Shown piece after piece: positions 24,398-37,583 of a DNA stretch of 64,000 bases. The stretch comes from Hybos culiciformis (lineage: Eukaryota > Arthropoda > Insecta > Diptera > Hybotidae). The notes beneath the pieces were generated by a model. It was given only the letters and a program-made list of their open reading frames with translations, was not told the DNA's origin and did not search any database. The DNA lies in contig OZ023275.1 of assembly GCA_964007475.1 (NCBI GenBank), positions 40,729,381-40,793,380 of the forward strand, read 5' to 3'. The position numbers were made by a program, and so were the translations under genes. Numbering within the stretch: the stretch's first letter is position 1; every line of letters starts with the position of its first letter.

Positions 24398-26499
24398 CAT
24401 AATGACAAACCTAATAAAGATTTTATCTTCGACAGGATATTAAAAAAAAAATGTTAAAGTATTTAGAAAATTCACAATAAATGGTTATTTAAGTTTATTT
24501 GACCTAAGGTTTTTATATATATATGTTTTTATTCCTTTTTTTTTCCCGTATATATAATGTTAACCCATGATAAGAATAAAGATTGAACATTATTTCTCTC
24601 TAGCCTTAAAAAAAAAAAATTGTACAATTTATTGGCTACTTGATGGTTAAATATGTGTTCATTTTATGATGTTAAACTTTTGTTTGAAGAAATTGCTTCC
24701 TTTTACATACTTTTTTTCTTTTTTTTCTAATAAAAATGAGTAAAAAAGAAAATTTAGAAATCCTTGATTTTCCTTTTTTTTTATCTATTTCGTTTTCCAA
24801 AAAGATTTATAATATTACACAGCTTATATTTTACAACTTAATTGGAACATAATTTAAGATTTTTCTGTATTGTTGTATATGAATGTAAATCTTCTTTCTG
24901 CAAATTGCTGATGTCAAAGAAATAAAATATTAAATTAAGTGTTTGTTGTAACGAAATGTATATTGTACCTTTTTGTATGAAAATAACTTATTTTTTTTTT
25001 TTTAAATTAATATGAAACAAAAAATCATAATAAAAGTAGACAAGAAATTTTTTAAAAAATTTGACATTTACAACATGAAAATAATAAACAGAGGACATAA
25101 TTTGATATTTATGTAAATTGTATTATGACTAGATTTATTTTTCAAATTTGTTACATTGTTTTCCATATATAAGTTTCAAGAAATTTTGTCGTCACTTTAT
25201 GTGTCCTACAAATAATGTGCACTTAAAAAAAACTTGATAGAATTTCAGATATATAAAATTGAGTTCTTTTCTGGCAGAATTTACTAAAAATCTAAATATA
25301 TAAATATAGTAAATATAGTAAAAGTATGTGCTATTTTTTTTTGCTTAATAAAAATAAATAATAAAAAACATCAGAATTATATTTTCTATCATTCAAACAT
25401 TTTTCCGTTGATAGTTTAATCATGAAACAGCAAAACATCACATTCATTTCAGTTTAATTAATAACCTCATCTTAAAATTTCACTTTGAACACCTTGAAAG
25501 AATACGTGTAATCTAAGTATGTATATTATATGTATGCAGGTATACCAACAAACTGTTTTAAACATACATGTACAAAAAATAATATTTTTTTTTTTTTAAA
25601 TAAAAACAACTCTTTCCAATGAACATTAAATCGATATTGCAATTTTCATTTTTCTTTAGTTTTTTTTTTTAACCTGACGTCAATTTTTGTCCTGTATTTA
25701 TGTTTAAATAATAAAAAATTCTTTAAAGGTCTTACATATACATAATATGTATACATACAAAAAAGCACAAAACTTTAAATCAGGAATTTTTTGTTTTTTA
25801 TGTAAAGGTTCATTCATATCCAAAGAATATTTAATTTTTTGAAGTAAATTTAAAGATTTAATACTGATTAAATTTGAACAAAAAGATAAGGAAAAATATT
25901 TGCATTCATTTTCCAAAAGAATTAATTCGAATAAAGCTTATGGTGCATGAATTTGAATATAAATTATCCCTATTTTTTTTTTCTACAGATAAATACATAT
26001 TATACATCAAATTAAATTTACTGCAAAAAGATTTTATGAAGATGAATTTTTAAAGATAATTCATAGATTTATTAAATTGATTAAAAAATTTTTTAAAGAG
26101 AGAATATATTTATCAAATATTTTATGTAAATTTTATGTCACAAAAACTTTTCAAAATTTTTGAAGTTTTTCTTTCTACACTACAGTATTTTTGAATACTG
26201 ACTGCTCTTCAATTTGAAATAAGGTATTGCTTCAATTGTTCATCTAAGAAATCAAATAATTATTGCTCAATTCTCTTAAGAGAATAACAATCAAAATTTA
26301 GTTCAGAAAAATTCATATTATTATCTTGTTCATTTGATTCAATTGCTTCAATCAATTCTTTTTATTTTACATGTTCCACAGAATCTGGTATATAAATTTT
26401 TTTTTGTGTTTGTTGCGAAGTTTGAGTCAGGAAAAACATTTAAGAGGCAATGATAATAATAATTTTAAATGTCAAATTTCAAATTTATGATATTTGCAG
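24398..26499. other. AT-rich stretch without supported gene
   Basis: No convincing coding sequence. On the minus strand at about 26200-26391 one frame has a Glu/Asp/Gln-rich, protein-like reading (for example KELIEAIESNEQDNN) but contains three stop codons. It may be a decayed relic related to the candidate exon at 26500, or chance. Confidence 0.4.
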
Positions 26500-26640
26500 T
26501 TTTTGAGAGATTTGGAATCCTCCGAAAACTTCAAAGTAATTCCTAATAAAGCAATTAACAGTTCCAAATTACGTGAACAGCTAATACTTAAACCAGAAAA
26601 AAAAAGAAAATGGGATTTAACTCAAGAGTTGTATAAATGA
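26500..26640 (+). CDS. Candidate terminal exon of an unidentified gene (46 codons)
   Basis: An acceptor-like ATATTTGCAG ends at 26499. The following frame stays open for 46 codons to TGA and reads as a charged, balanced sequence (starts FLRDLESSENFKV, ends KKRKWDLTQELYK). This is unlike the Lys/Asn/Ile/Phe-rich noise nearby. No upstream exon was found on the plus strand and no family is recognised. It could be the end of a gene with a long intron, a retrotransposon remnant or chance. Confidence 0.25.
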   Translation, partial: FLRDLESSENFKVIPNKAINSSKLREQLILKPEKKRKWDLTQELYK

Positions 26641-27198
26641 TAAATGTCAAATTAATCTCAAAGTTAATAAAGAATTTTTGTTGAGGGAATATAAATAATT
26701 GCTTAATATTATGAAAACAAATGTTGGATATGTTTGATTCCTTTTCGCTATTGCTCCTTTATGCCCGCCTTGTCATAAATATGTATATGTACATTTTACA
26801 ATATACACATTATTCATATTATACATTCATATATATTTCTATTTCGCTATATAAATTAAATTTAATTTAATAATTCAGTTTCTTTATATTTAACGACAGA
26901 ACTATTTATTAAGGGAAAATAGCTGGGGTATATTTACCATTAATCTTAAATTTTTATTTTTTTCGATAACAAAATAGAAGATTTACATATATGTAATAAT
27001 ACTCGTCTTTATTAATGTATATTACTTATATCAGTAATAGTAAGAAGATTGAAATTGGAAATGGGGTAAAATGTGTGATGTTGCTGTTTAAAATAAATTG
27101 ATGTGTTTTTCATTAACAAAAATATGAACAGTAAGGATGAAACTATAATTTTTTTATTGTTATTATTATAGTAACTTGTTTTTGGTAAATTCAATTTT

Positions 27199-27600
27199 TA
27201 GCCCGTTTTCCATCAAAAAAGAGAAAACGGACTATATGTTTCCATTAAATGTCCGACCGTTCGTCCGCTACTAAAATGCTTATAACCAATGAACCAGCAG
27301 TCAATCTATTTTTATTTTATAAATGTCAAAACATACGAAATCTCGTTCAATTTCATGTCGACTAAAAAAAGGGATTCTACAATTGTGGGTCTGGGAGTTA
27401 GAGGCTCTTAACCAGCCAAGGGAAAAAAATGTTCATGTACAATTTATGTAGGTATACATTTTTTTATGAATTTCGAGGAAAATTAGTGAATTTCTTGAAT
27501 AGATGTCGATTAGAGGAACTTAAAAAATATATATAGTATATATAGTATCGCATATAGTATCGCATATGACTAAATAATATTGGTATGATGGTAATTTTAT
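27199..27600 (-). repeat. Dispersed repeat family copy 1
   Basis: Contains GCCCGTTTTCCATCAAAAAA and, further in, AAATGTCCGACCGTTCGTCC, GGCTCTTAACCAGCCAAGG and CATATGACTAAATAATATTG. These match, in the opposite orientation and same order, the copy at 39093-39557. No coding frame. The superfamily is unknown. Confidence 0.65.
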
Positions 27601-28909
27601 ATTGCTTTCGGATATGTAATTAAAATCTTATAGTTTCTTGCAATAATTTTGAATTTTATACTTGCTATGTAAAAATGTTAAAAAAAACATCAGCGTCGAC
27701 AAAAAAATTTCTTTGCGGTTCTGTGCATAGCTAATAGTATCAAAAATCAAATATACTTGGATGCCATGCATATTAAAAATTTTAATAAATAATACGAAAA
27801 AAAAAGAACTTTTTCTTTACGTATAATATACACAAACATCAATCAAATTTTATATAATTAGATAGTGAATTAACGTCAAGATATTTGATATTTAATAAAG
27901 TTTTTATAACACGGGATAATTTTATCAAAAGATTTAAATATCTTCACTGTCAACTTGTGCACTAAGTGTTTGTGATGTTTTTAAAAAGTGTTTTTATTTT
28001 TTTTTAACAGAATATTCTGTTTACCAATTATTCTGATAACACATTCTCTTTTCATTCATATTTTCTTATCAAAAGTTATTAACCCCATAACTCATCTGAA
28101 TTTTTCGAACTGAAAAAAGGAAAAAATAAGAATTTTCAATTACAATATAAATTATTATTTGACATAAATTCAATAAGAAATATATATAGAATTTTATGAA
28201 TTAAATAAAATTTTATTTTTTAAATCTTCAGGGGAATTTATAAGCATTTTAGTTTCAATTTTCTGCCCATAATTTTAGCATAAAAAATATGTATATATAA
28301 TGTTTTTTTCCCATTTTCGTCAATTTAATGAAAAAATAATAAGAATTTTTTTTTTTTTATTAAAAAAAAAAAGTTCATTAGTCTCTTTGTTATGCAAATA
28401 TTCAAAAAATGAAAACAAAAATTAATAATGAAAAAAAAAAAAAAAAAAATTGCTCCCACATTATTTTTTTTATTTGTTTTTCGTCAAGAAAATATAATAA
28501 AAACATAAAATTTTCATGGGGTTTTCTTTTTCATGAATTAATATACAAAAAAAAAAAAAAAATTAATAAAAAAATTATTTTAAGTTACGCGATTTTATTA
28601 TTTAATTATGTACTAAAAAGAAGAAACTATAAAACTCAATATTATTTGCAAAGAAACTAAATTTATTTTATGTTTTATGAAAATTTGTTTACATGCATAT
28701 AAATTTCAGCAAAATGGGTCAAATATCAGTTGCAAGATTACATGTTCACAGCGGACAGAGTTTTTGTTTTAAATAAAATCGTGTAATAAAAGTTTTTTTT
28801 TCTTTTATTACGAAATAAAAACGAAATGATTTGTTAATTATTTCCAATTCATATTTTTGGGGGGTTCAGCTTGAAATTGTTTTGATTTGTTAAAAATTCT
28901 ATATAAGAT

Positions 28910-30221
28910 CCTGTTTCCTATCAAAAATGAAAAACCGACTAAATGTTTTCATTAAATTAACTTCTTCCGCCCTCCACTAAAATGCTTTTAAACGAACTAA
29001 CTGCTTAATCAATTTCAATTTTTTGAATGCCAATATATATACAATCTTGTTCACAAAATCAGTTAGACGTTCTCGCAACCAGTCAAGTCATTTTCATATA
29101 AAAATTCTGTTGTATTGTAGATTTTTTCAAATATATATTTAGCCCCCGATTGCGATCAACGTTAATACTAGGGCTTCTCAAACGGGATCCCGGGATCCCG
29201 TTTTCCCGGGATCCCGGTGGTAAAATTGAATCCCGTAATCCCGGGATTTCCACTTAATTAAAAAATATAATAGTGATTGCACTAAATTTTAGGCTTAGGT
29301 TAATATCTTAGCTAGACAGAATTAACTAAGTGATTGCTGAATGCGGCGTATACTGTTAGTATAGCGCTAAGTACAATATATAGATTATTTTCTATACAAT
29401 TACGGGGAACCTTCATTATTAGTGCTATGCTAACTTTTGATGTTTATATATCACATACTCGAAATTTCATTCACTGTTTCAGTATAAAGCTAAAATTAAA
29501 TATACAATTTTGGTATAGAAAAAACACAACCCATAAAAACAAAGTTTTTGATATAAATCCTTTATATGCGAGGCAATTGATATGAAGTTCATATAAAGGT
29601 GTGTGTGTGTTTGTTGATGAGTATGTGATGCCAAAGTATATTGTTATCGACGACAAAGTTATGTGCAAAATTTTACCTCGATTGGATACCGGAAATTGGA
29701 TCTATTTTGACTTACTAAGTTTGGAGACCAGGATGTGAAGTTTATATAAAGGTGTGCGTGTAATGCTAAATGAAATTTAAGCTCGATTGGATACCGGGAA
29801 GTGGGTCAATTTTGACTTTCTAAGTTTGTGGAAACGAAGTGAAGTCGGTATAAAGAATTTAAAAAATAAATAAGTGCAGTTTAATATATATAGAATTAAA
29901 ATTTATTTAAAATAATCGAAGTTTGAGGATTAGAAAGCAAATTTCAAGTTGTTAACTAATTTTTTATAATGCAGTATTTTCCTTTTTTATTATGTAAAAT
30001 ATCAACTTAGGTAACCCCATTATGTCAGGTTGAAGTGGATCGAAAGCATGGCATTATTTTATGAGATAATTTTTTGTTTAATTTGGGCTTATAAAAAAAT
30101 TCCGGGATCCCGGGATCCCGGGAATATGAAAAATTTTGTCCCGGGATCCCGGGATTTGAAAATTGCGGGAAATGAGAAGCCCTAGTTAATACATACTTCA
30201 TTTATGAGGAACTGTTCTATA
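28910..30221 (-). repeat. Dispersed repeat family copy 2, interrupted by a hAT-type element
   Basis: 28910-29160 matches the 3' part of the copy at 39093-39557 in reverse (ATGAAAAACCGACTAAATG; AAAATGCTTTTAAAC). 30193-30221 matches its beginning (complement of TCATAAATGAAGTATG). Between them lies the 1,016-bp element at 29169-30184 with its 8-bp target duplication. The repeat was therefore in place before the hAT insertion. Confidence 0.65.
29169..30184. mobile_element. 1,016-bp non-autonomous hAT-type element with GGGATCCC palindromes
   Basis: The terminal inverted repeat TAGGGCTTCTCA / TGAGAAGCCCTA is flanked by an exact 8-bp target duplication GTTAATAC (29161-29168 and 30185-30192), diagnostic of hAT-type insertion. 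Just inside each end are chains of GGGATCCC and CCCGGG palindromes (left 29183-29250, right 30100-30157), a striking GC island in this genome. The interior holds diverged internal repeats starting near 29579, 29731 and 29836 (TGAAGTT.ATATAAAGGTGTG; TCGATTGGATACCGG). An 83-codon frame inside shows no transposase features, so the element is non-autonomous. Confidence 0.85.
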
Positions 30222-30239
30222 CATATTTTCTATATAAAA

Positions 30240-30553
30240 TCATAAAGGAAGTATAAATAAAGGAATTAGTCCCATACAAAAAATGCTAATAAAAATAGTG
30301 AAACAAAAAATCTATATCACAACCCCATGAACTTTTTTTTTGTATTTTTTGAGACTCTCACAAATGCTCTTAAAACTTCAAAAATAACAACAGTTCTATA
30401 CAATTTTTAAAGTTGTAAAAGCTCTTGTGAGAGTGGAAGTCTAAAAAATACAAAAAAAAAGCTCATGGGGTTGTGGTATGGATTTTTTGTTTCACTATTT
30501 TTATTAGCATTTTTTGTATGGCACTAATTCCTCTATTTATACTTCCTTTATGA
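30240..30553. mobile_element. 314-bp foldback miniature element
   Basis: The left arm starting TCATAAAGGAAGTATAAAT is mirrored by the right arm ending ATTTATACTTCCTTTATGA. The inverted repeat extends about 130 bp with few mismatches (including AAAAATGCTAATAAAAATAG and CACAACCCCATGA). The spacer is short, about 30370-30430. TAAAA flanks both sides (30235-30239 and 30554-30558) as a possible 5-bp target duplication. It has no coding capacity, and a family is not assignable by eye. Confidence 0.75.
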
Positions 30554-30558
30554 TAAAA

Positions 30559-33500
30559 TCTAAAAGAAAAAAAAATAATATTGTTTTATTTCGATGACAA
30601 CGTCAATCCGTTGAAAAATTATTTATTATTTATTTTTTTTTTCTTGTAATTTGTTCTATATAGGAATTTTCATTAATCAAAATTTAAAATATGTATAAAA
30701 GATTAATTTTAGCTTTTTGTAATGACAATCCAAGTGTAATGTTATTCTATATTCTTTAACATTCGGATTAAAGGGAAGACCACCGACGAGACGGGTTAAA
30801 GAACTTTTATTGTGATTAATATAATAATGTCATAGTTTCTGTAGAACAATTTGTCTATATATGAGAATGAAAAAATTAAAAAAAAGCTAAAAATTTTCTA
30901 CTTAAAATCATTTATTATAAAATTTCGATATACGCATAGGGAAAACAGAGTATATACTCAATTTCATTAAAAGTTAAAATTTAAAAGATTGTCTGCACTC
31001 AAAGAATTTTCTAGTTTCTATATACAGCAAATAAAGGTCAGTGCTACGAAATTCTTATTATTATTTTATGTTTTACATATAAATAGAAAGAAATAAATTA
31101 TAAATTATATTTTATCGACACGTAAATGATATAAAACCAATTTTCATACCATTTTGTATATACATATTTATCAAATGATTCCCAAAGTCATAACACTGTC
31201 AATAAAAATAAAAAATAATTTTAAATACAAATAAAAATTTATTACCAAAAATTGTTACATTGATGTTACAAGAAAAGTCCACAAGGTCATTTATGACGAA
31301 AATATATTTTTTTTATTATTTTATTTTAAGAAGATCAAAAAATATACAATTACAGAGTTTGTAAAGATTTGATTCGATTTATTATAAAAAATAAAATAAA
31401 TTATAAAGTTTTAATAAAAATAAAAAAAAAAAATCGATAAATATTTTTCAATTGACCTGGTTTGCGGAATTTGTATTATTTTAATTCAATGCTGTAATTT
31501 ACAACTGTCAATAGAAAAGAAAAAAAAAAGTTTATGTGTATTATCTATGTCTTTCACAGTGTTTTTCATGACATTCCAAGGGATTACTAGTATTTCTTTT
31601 ATTTCAATGAAGTATAGAATAACACATATTATTTTCAACTTTTCTGTATTCGATTCTATGGTTCATATAATTAAAGTAAAAAAAAAAGAGCTAATCTGCA
31701 CTTTTTTTATATGTCCTTTTTTCAAATCCTTCATAAACTGAATAACTTTAATAATTTTTATTAATATGAAATATTGAATTTTTCAATATCTTAATAGAGT
31801 GAACAAATTTTTATTTTTACTTTTCTTTTTTTTTGCCCAAAATTTAGAATTTCAAGAACGTGCTATGCTTTTTGAATTTAATCCCAAAAGATTACCAAAA
31901 TTGGCAAGGTTTAATGCACTTTATTTAATAGACATTTTCTCTATTTTTTTTTTTTAATAATTTTATGACACATGCTGGAGGAGAGCAAAAAAAAAAAAGG
32001 AAATTTTCTCAAGTTCATAATAACTATTAGTTTGGGATAAAGAAATTTATAAAAACAAAATTTATATGTTGGATATTTATATGATTTGTAACCAGTGAAA
32101 CGTGACTTCTTTTCTCGATATTTTAGATTTTAAACGATATGAAAAATTTTAATTAAGTAAACTAAAATAAATATTTTTTTTTTTTGAACCACATTGTATA
32201 CAAAAATCAATTTTTCAATATTTTATCTTTTAGTTAAAGTAGATGGATAAGATGGATATGGATATACTATCATTATGGTTGTAGTTTGTATAATGTCACT
32301 TTTATTCTGCAAACAAAGAAATTATTTATTATATTATTATTAAGGATGATCATTATAATCTAGTTTCTTTTTATTTTATCAATTTTGCTCCTTCAGCCAT
32401 TTTAATTTTTTTGATTGAAATCAATTTAGCTCTCGACTAAAAAAAATTGTCTACTTTTACACAAGCTTACTATCCTCATAAAATGCCTATTCTCAGCCGA
32501 GAGGTGCTGAAAGGTGCTGAGAGGTGACAAAAATGGATACCTAATTTTAAAGTGGTGAATGTATTCTAATGTTTTAAAAATGCTTTCATAGATAAAGCTG
32601 TTGTTTGTGGAATACAAATTGTATAGTTTACAAATAAATAATATGAAACATATTGTTAAAGTTTTTATATACAAAAAGATGTTCCAGAAAGGATGTTTTT
32701 TCTCTACAAATTATCTATGATTAAACCATTAAACCATAAAAATAAAACGAAAAAAAAAAATTATAAGATTATCTTTCTTGAATTTCTAATTACAAAAATC
32801 ATATAAAATCTCACTTTTTATATTTTGTTTAGGATCAAAATCTTATACTTTATTTAATTAGTATGCTGTTAAGAATTTATACATTTCTTTTCATAAGTCT
32901 AGACCGAATAATTTATTCCAAAAAAAACAAAAGTTTTCACATCTTGTACCAAAAAAAAAAAAGAAGACAAATTATCTAAGTGATTTATTATTCGTTGTTC
33001 CTCAAAATTATCTGACCTAATCAATTAGAATCATAATGGCTTTATACCATAACAATTTATATCAAAATGCTTGCAATTGTCATGTTTTTCTAATTGGAAA
33101 ATTTTAAAGAATAAAAGTAAAGAAATTTATTTAGATTTTTTTTTATTTGTAAATTAATTTTAAAACTTGGATCATATTAAGCAAAAAATAGTCCTAACTT
33201 TATTATAGGTCTGGTTTCAAGATACTCGTTGAAACATTTACCCGCCAAAAATTAATTAAAATAATAACCCTATTTTTAAAGTTTCTTTTTATAATTTTAT
33301 TAATAATTTTTTTTTTATTTATTATTTTCACGTGGAATAAAATTTTAATTTTTTTCTTTTAAAAACATTTTCAATTTTAAGAGAATTTAATTTATTCTAA
33401 AACAAAAAAAAAAAAAATTATATTTTGTTTACTTAACTAAATTGAAATTTGTCTAAAAAATAATAATGATAATTAAAAACTTTTTGATTTTAATGGAAAT

Positions 33501-36500
33501 ATTTTTTAAAAAATAAACAGTCGAAAAAAAATTTTTTATTTTATTTTTTATTTTTTAAATGGAAGAAAAATATTTATTCATTTTCGTTGTTAATTAAAGT
33601 TAAGTCCACAAATCTAAATAACATTAAAGGATTTTCTGAAATAATATTTACTAAAAATATATAGATACTACATCACCGTGATAATGGGCTCCAAATAACT
33701 TCTAATTTTTTTTTGACATAAAATTAAATTAATTATGCCAGACTTATAAGAGATTTGAATTCGCCTTGTCATCGCTGATATTTGTTTTTCTAAACTTCAA
33801 ATTTAACAATTAACTAAATGAAAACATTATAATATTTGAATTATATTGAAATAATGCCATTTATATTTCAAAACTAATTCAGGACTTGAAGTAGAATCTT
33901 AAATATTATCATTAATTTTAATTTTTGTACAAATATTCTATAAATTCAAATTGTAAATATATTATCGTAAATCAACAATTTTTGAAAATTTTAAAAATTG
34001 TATAATAAACCAGCATTAAAAAAGTCATGTTTCGTGTTTCTCTGCTGGTAGTTTGAGAAAACAAAATTACTTATCAAAATAGAAAATAAATAATTTTGTT
34101 TGGTATATTATTACATATAAGTTGTATATGTGAAAAACAAAATTGGAGAAATAATTCCATATCCACTACCTACATATACTTCTGATTCTTATAACCCTCC
34201 TTAACCCTTTTTAAATTATTTTTAATAAAAATATCAAACAAAAAAATAAAACGTTTTTCAGAAATGTAGGTATTCTGGTTTTATAAGTAAAATTTATTTC
34301 CATTCCTTTAACTTGTCAAATAAGAATGTTTACAACATCTTCTTTATAACTAGCCTGTAAGAAATTAAAAAAAAAAAACTGAAGGTATAGCTACTTATGT
34401 ACACATACTGTAATAGCAAAAAAATGTTTTAGTTATATAAATCTAACGTATTTGCAAATTGAAAAAGAACGTGATTTAATTCTTAAAAGAGAAATTCTTG
34501 CATATATATATATGTGAATAAAAATTATTCATTTCATAAAATAATTTGAATTAAAAAAAAACAAAAAAGTAAAATTTTCTTTAACTAACTTTTTAGAAAT
34601 ATTATACAACACTATGCATAACTACGTATTAATATAACAAAAAAAAATGTATTTTGTACATGGAACATTATTGCAATATTTACAATCAACAAATTGTTGA
34701 ACATTTATGAAATTGGAGAACACTTTAAAATGTGGAAATTTCTCTGTTATTAATTTGTAAATATAAGATAAATTCATTTCAATAATATTGTATAAGTTTA
34801 CATATTGATTCATTCGCAACTTGATTAATGATGCTTAAGTAATCCAATTCTGTTGTGCACCTGAATAGAACAATTTTTTTATTCAGGCATATTACGAACG
34901 TATATTATGCGAACATTTGAGAAAAATATATATATTGTATACCTAATTCCATACATAATGATTAGTTCAGTAAATTACGAACATACCTTAATTTACATTT
35001 TTTAATCTTATGGATTTTCCCAAAAAAAAAAAATTCACCTTTTCAAGCTATAAATTCTGTTTATAATTTCAAATATTCTTAAAATATTGTCATATTCCAC
35101 TTCAAGATATTTTATTTAAAAGCACTGAAAATGAGCTCATGTTTTGATTCAACTTAATTTTTAATAATATTGTAAAAACTGCAATAAATTATTATGTTTA
35201 TGAAAGTTTCTGACACATGACATTATTGGTACTGTATAATACAGTTTGAACATTCCACTTTAATATGAAATGTTTGTATATAAAAGTATAATGTGGATCG
35301 CATGACATAATATATATAAAGTATAATATTGAGTGAATGAAATCCATACTGTATGTACTCCATGGCAATATTAAAGAAAATTATACAGAAATTAAATATG
35401 ATATGTATAATGATAGATTGTGATATATTAATAAAAATGGATGTTGAAATTTTATTTTTATTTTGAATTGAATTGAAAGTTTCAACTGTAAGTTCTTTTA
35501 TCAAAAAATAAAATTTTTTTTTCCGGATATTAACATATTATTTATATCATTTCAAAATCTATACATAAAAGTTCATGGAATCAACTATACATACAAAGTA
35601 TGACATGAAAGGATTAAAAGCGAAAAAAAAAGCGAAACTTTATGCTCTATATACATATGTATTGAATTAGAATAAAATATTATTTAATTTTTATTCTTTG
35701 GACAAAATGCAATGAAAAACTAAATTTAGCTCTTTTATATGCATAGGACTTTTGTATAATTTTTTCCATATATTCGCTTGTCAATTTTAATTTTTATTTA
35801 ATCATGTAGTTAATCGATATAGTTATTGATTTTTTTTAAACTACAAGATTTATTAATTATTATTTATTTATATTTATAATTATAAGTTGATTATAATTAT
35901 TTTTGTGCATTTTAGTTTTAGGTGTGTTGGAGATTACGTTTTTGGAGAAAATGTTTACCTAATTTAGATTTTTAATTTTTTGACAAAATACAATTTAATT
36001 TTTTCACAAAATAAAATTAAAAGTTCGTACTTATCTAATTTACTGTGGCGATTTCCTTTAAATTTAGTAAAATATGCGTAGAAACAGATTACAGAAATCG
36101 TTACAGGTCTCTCGGAAACCTACAAAACGACATTTATAAGAAATCTCAGAAAATTTCCAACAAATGGCAAATATTTTCTCAGTTGATGAGTCATATTACA
36201 CTCATAATATTACACAAGAAGATGACTGCTTCAAAATAAAAAAACCATAATTAAGCTTCTAATTAACTATATAAATATGTAAATGTATACAAATAAAATA
36301 CGCTTCATGGAAAAATAACATTTCGAATCTAAGCATAAATTATCGATATGTGAAAATTTGAGTAATCTTCATAAACAATTTTAAAATTGATTAAATAGAA
36401 AGGAAATAAAAATTTAGGAAAAATACATATAATGTATTTTGTATACATTATTAAATTAAATTAAATTTTCTAACTTCAACTGTCTGTTAACATGAAATTA

Positions 36501-37454
36501 TAATATATAAGTAATGTAATAATAATAACGTTGATTCCAATGAGAAAACAACCACATCACATATATGATCCAAATATTTACATTTGTATAATTTATCTAT
36601 AAATGTGAGAATATCTATATCTATTTTTAGATAAAAACATTCTATACTTAGTTATATGTCAAATTAATAAACTTTTATCGAAAGCATTATTTTACAATAA
36701 ATAACAAATAATAAATTTTAAATGTTAACCCATTTAAACCAGATAATAATGTTCTGTACAATATCATTCCTACATTTATAACTATATACATATAGATTTA
36801 TATACATTATATATTATATATATTTTATATAATGTTATATTTAAAATTTATATAATTAATATATAAACTTAATATATTTATATATATTATATTATATAAT
36901 AATACTGAACTTTTTGTATCAACATAATGTTTGTTATTATATTAATATACAATAGAATTTTTTTTAGTGTATAATACAAATTATATGGGTACTTAAAATA
37001 AAGTATAATAATTTATTTCCTTTTATATTTATAAAATTTTATTTAAAAAAAAAAAAAACTCATTGAAAAAACTTTGTTTAATAATTGACTTTAAATGTTT
37101 ATCAGTAAGTTTATTTCAAAGTGTCATAAATGTCACGCAATTTCACTATTATTATAATTATTATTATTAAAATAAAAGGAAAATTATAACAAAAAAAAAA
37201 GGAAAAAAGAAAACAATCTTTCATTAAATATTTATCAAAAAAAACTGAGGAAATTTTTCTTAGTTTTTTTTTTGTAGATTTTAAATTAAAAAGTTTTTTC
37301 TTTCAAAAAATTAATTGAAAACTGAAAGAAAATATTTATAATTTTTTAATTTTGACATTATAATTAACATACTATTTTATTTGTAATGCATAATAATGTT
37401 TTTAACAGTATTTTTAAGTTTAAAAATTTTAAATTTCGCTGTGATCTTACACAA
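30559..37454. other. 6.9-kb AT-rich stretch without supported gene
   Basis: Both strands were scanned. Several short hydrophobic frames exist (for example minus strand 32426-32674) but none has splice partners, a family signature or composition clearly above background. A very AT-rich block of TATA/ATAT palindromes occupies about 36780-36900. A small imperfect repeat of GAGAGGTGCTGAAAGGTGCT lies near 32500. The stretch may be intergenic or intronic. Confidence 0.45.
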
Positions 37455-37583
37455 ATGGATGGCCCGGAAATGTGTCGAAATCTCAGAATGTATCGGTGGG
37501 CAACCATATGCCAACTTTTAATATGGCTTATTCTAATTCTTCTCTATTCGGATAGATGTTTGAACGTCAATACGTCAAGAATG
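37455..37583 (+). CDS. Orphan first coding exon with hydrophobic leader (43 codons)
   Basis: The frame starts MDGPEMCRNLRMYRW and continues with a ~15-residue hydrophobic core (containing LLIWLILILLY), then SDRCLNVNTSRM. It meets a donor-like GTAACA in phase 0. Base composition is markedly less AT-rich than the surroundings and the codons look genuine. The hydrophobic run after a basic segment fits a signal peptide or signal anchor of a secreted or membrane protein. No second exon was recognised downstream. Joining to the phase-0 exon at 40975 is formally possible but would put a second hydrophobic leader inside the protein, so it is not favoured. The gene may continue across a long intron. 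Confidence 0.45.

Noticed and set aside
29334..29585. 83-codon frame inside the hAT-type element
   Set aside because: No transposase motif, and the element shows the size and structure of a non-autonomous copy.
30726..30815. Short plus-strand frame reading LKGRPPTRRVKELLL
   Set aside because: AT-hook-like GRPP is tempting, but the frame is only 29 codons and isolated; most likely chance or an unrecognisable transposon crumb.
32426..32674. 82-codon minus-strand frame with a hydrophobic N-terminus (MYIKTLTICFILFICKLY)
   Set aside because: The leader is suggestive, but its C-terminal part comes from a small local repeat and nothing else supports it; hydrophobic frames are expected by chance at this composition.
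36045..36239. 64-codon plus-strand charged frame
   Set aside because: Composition is somewhat protein-like, but it has no splice context or recognisable domain and no partner exon.
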